64,000 nt of DNA from NCBI RefSeq assembly GCF_004168365.1, contig NZ_CP035704.1, positions 4,278,001 to 4,342,000 on the forward strand. The letters run 5' to 3'. Shown here one piece after another: positions 63,338-64,000 of this stretch. This DNA comes from Pseudolysobacter antarcticus. Its GTDB lineage: Bacteria; Pseudomonadota; Gammaproteobacteria; Xanthomonadales; Rhodanobacteraceae. The position numbers were made by a program, and so were the translations under genes. The notes beneath the pieces are model-generated. The model had not been told where the DNA came from. It worked only from the letters and a program-made list of their open reading frames with translations, and did not search any database. Numbering within the stretch: the first letter of the stretch is position 1; each line of letters starts with the position of its first letter.

Positions 63338-64000
63338 ATGATCAATACACGTTTTTTCTTGTCATTCGCTGGCTTGGTGTCGAGTTTGCTACTGGCCGGT
63401 TGTGGCACGGATAACCCAGCGACGGCGGCAGGAAGTTCCGCGCAAGTCGCCAGCATATCCACGACCACGCGCACGTCGGTGAATGATGCGTCGGCTGCGG
63501 CGTCGGCTGCAGTAAACCCGGGCACGACCAAAATCAGCGATACATCGGCTATGCAACCTGATGTCAACTACGTGCGCTACGACATTGTTGATCCGCGCAT
63601 GAACGGCATGATCGCCGTCACACTTGCGGTGCCGCAAGGCTGGAAGACGCAATCCAGCATCGATTGGGACATGAACGACGGCAACAACCCGACGCGCGGC
63701 CACTCACGTTTCGAGGCGCCGGATCATTCGGCGTGGGTGGAGAATTTTCCGATCGAGATTTTCTCGTGGCTCAGTGTCAACACGCGCCAGCAACCCGGTA
63801 CGCGCAGCTTCGGCCTGATTCATTATCCGAACATCACGATCGAGGAAGCGATGCGCCGGTTCGTGATCGGCACGTATCGCGGCAGCAAGAAAAATCTGCA
63901 GATTGTCGGCGCGAAAGTGATCCCGAATCTGGCGCAATCGATGGCGCATCAGCAGGCCAAAGGCGATTCGTTGCTGGTGCGGATTCGCTACGAAGAAAAC
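63338..64000 (+). CDS. Lipoprotein, 5' part only
   Basis: The frame is open to the right edge, giving 221 residues. MINTRFFLSFAGLVSSLLLAGC is a lipoprotein signal with lipobox LAGC (Cys 22). A Ser/Ala/Thr-rich linker of about 45 residues follows, then a folded domain beginning PDVNYVRYDIVDPRMNGMIAVTLAVPQGWKTQS, with SAWVENFPIEIFSWLS and IHYPNITIEEAMRRFVIGTYRG. No known family comes to mind. A GGAG site stands nine bases ahead of ATG 63338. The rest lies outside the window. Confidence 0.78.
   Translation, partial: MINTRFFLSFAGLVSSLLLAGCGTDNPATAAGSSAQVASISTTTRTSVNDASAAASAAVNPGTTKISDTSAMQPDVNYVRYDIVDPRMNGMIAVTLAVPQGWKTQSSIDWDMNDGNNPTRGHSRFEAPDHSAWVENFPIEIFSWLSVNTRQQPGTRSFGLIHYPNITIEEAMRRFVIGTYRGSKKNLQIVGAKVIPNLAQSMAHQQAKGDSLLVRIRYEEN

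Noticed and set aside
1-64000. CRISPR arrays, prophage genes, transposases, tRNA or rRNA genes
   Set aside because: Looked for regular short repeats, integrase or transposase signatures and the T-arm pattern of tRNAs; none was found by eye, though a weak tRNA could be missed without a covariance search.

Overview
The window looks like chromosomal DNA of a GC-rich gammaproteobacterium, most probably of the Xanthomonadales/Lysobacterales (Rhodanobacteraceae-like). This is inferred from the large outer-membrane TonB receptor ending in Phe, GspA/GspB secretion proteins, a pteridine reductase near folB-folK, an aa3 oxidase cluster with a DUF2909 gene, a short PutA, and the rpsU-yqeY-dnaG order. 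No sequence search was possible, so the genus is not claimed. I see no prophage, insertion sequence, CRISPR array, rRNA or tRNA. Most of the window is housekeeping genes with small, more AT-rich accessory genes inserted between them.

Left part (1-15.7 kb): the 3' end of an SPFH/prohibitin gene; a stand-alone EVE-like/HNH nuclease; glutamate-cysteine ligase; an oligopeptide binding protein and one permease without the rest of their transporter; the EngB GTPase; a diheme cytochrome c4 followed by two tandem DsbA proteins; an EEP-family hydrolase; a TonB-dependent receptor; and a soluble lytic transglycosylase. Middle-left (15.9-28.8 kb): an NDUFA9-like dehydratase, CCA-adding enzyme, MidA-like methyltransferase, pteridine reductase, two membrane proteins, the folB-folK pair, tsaD, then divergently rpsU-yqeY-dnaG with a phytoene-desaturase-like oxidoreductase overlapping dnaG where rpoD often sits.

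Centre (28.9-41.5 kb): glutathione peroxidase and a full cytochrome aa3 oxidase biogenesis cluster on the minus strand. In transcription order this is DUF2244, coxB, coxA, a 43-residue membrane peptide, cox11, coxC, then surf1, a SCO-like protein, ctaA (heme A) and cyoE (heme O). Cytochrome c4 at 6.6 kb is a plausible electron donor. A short bifunctional PutA follows. Next come gspA-gspB-rhomboid, a hydroxylaminobenzene-mutase-like membrane protein, a SUKH-type immunity-like protein, and a cell-envelope block of ctpA, a six-helix membrane protein, envC and gpmI.

Right part (51.6-64 kb): a secreted protein with a strict 18-19-residue VNG repeat, an S41-like peptidase, an M28 lipoprotein peptidase, a TPR membrane protein, an orphan HicB antitoxin, and an ECF sigma factor overlapping a Ser/Thr kinase with a single membrane span and a TPR tail. 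The sigma factor has Thr-containing residues where classical ECF factors are acidic, which suggests control by phosphorylation. Just upstream is a pair of overlapping paralogous membrane-anchored proteins with a shared cysteine pattern. This sigma/kinase/paralog region is the best candidate in the window for a little-described regulatory system. The window ends inside a lipoprotein gene.
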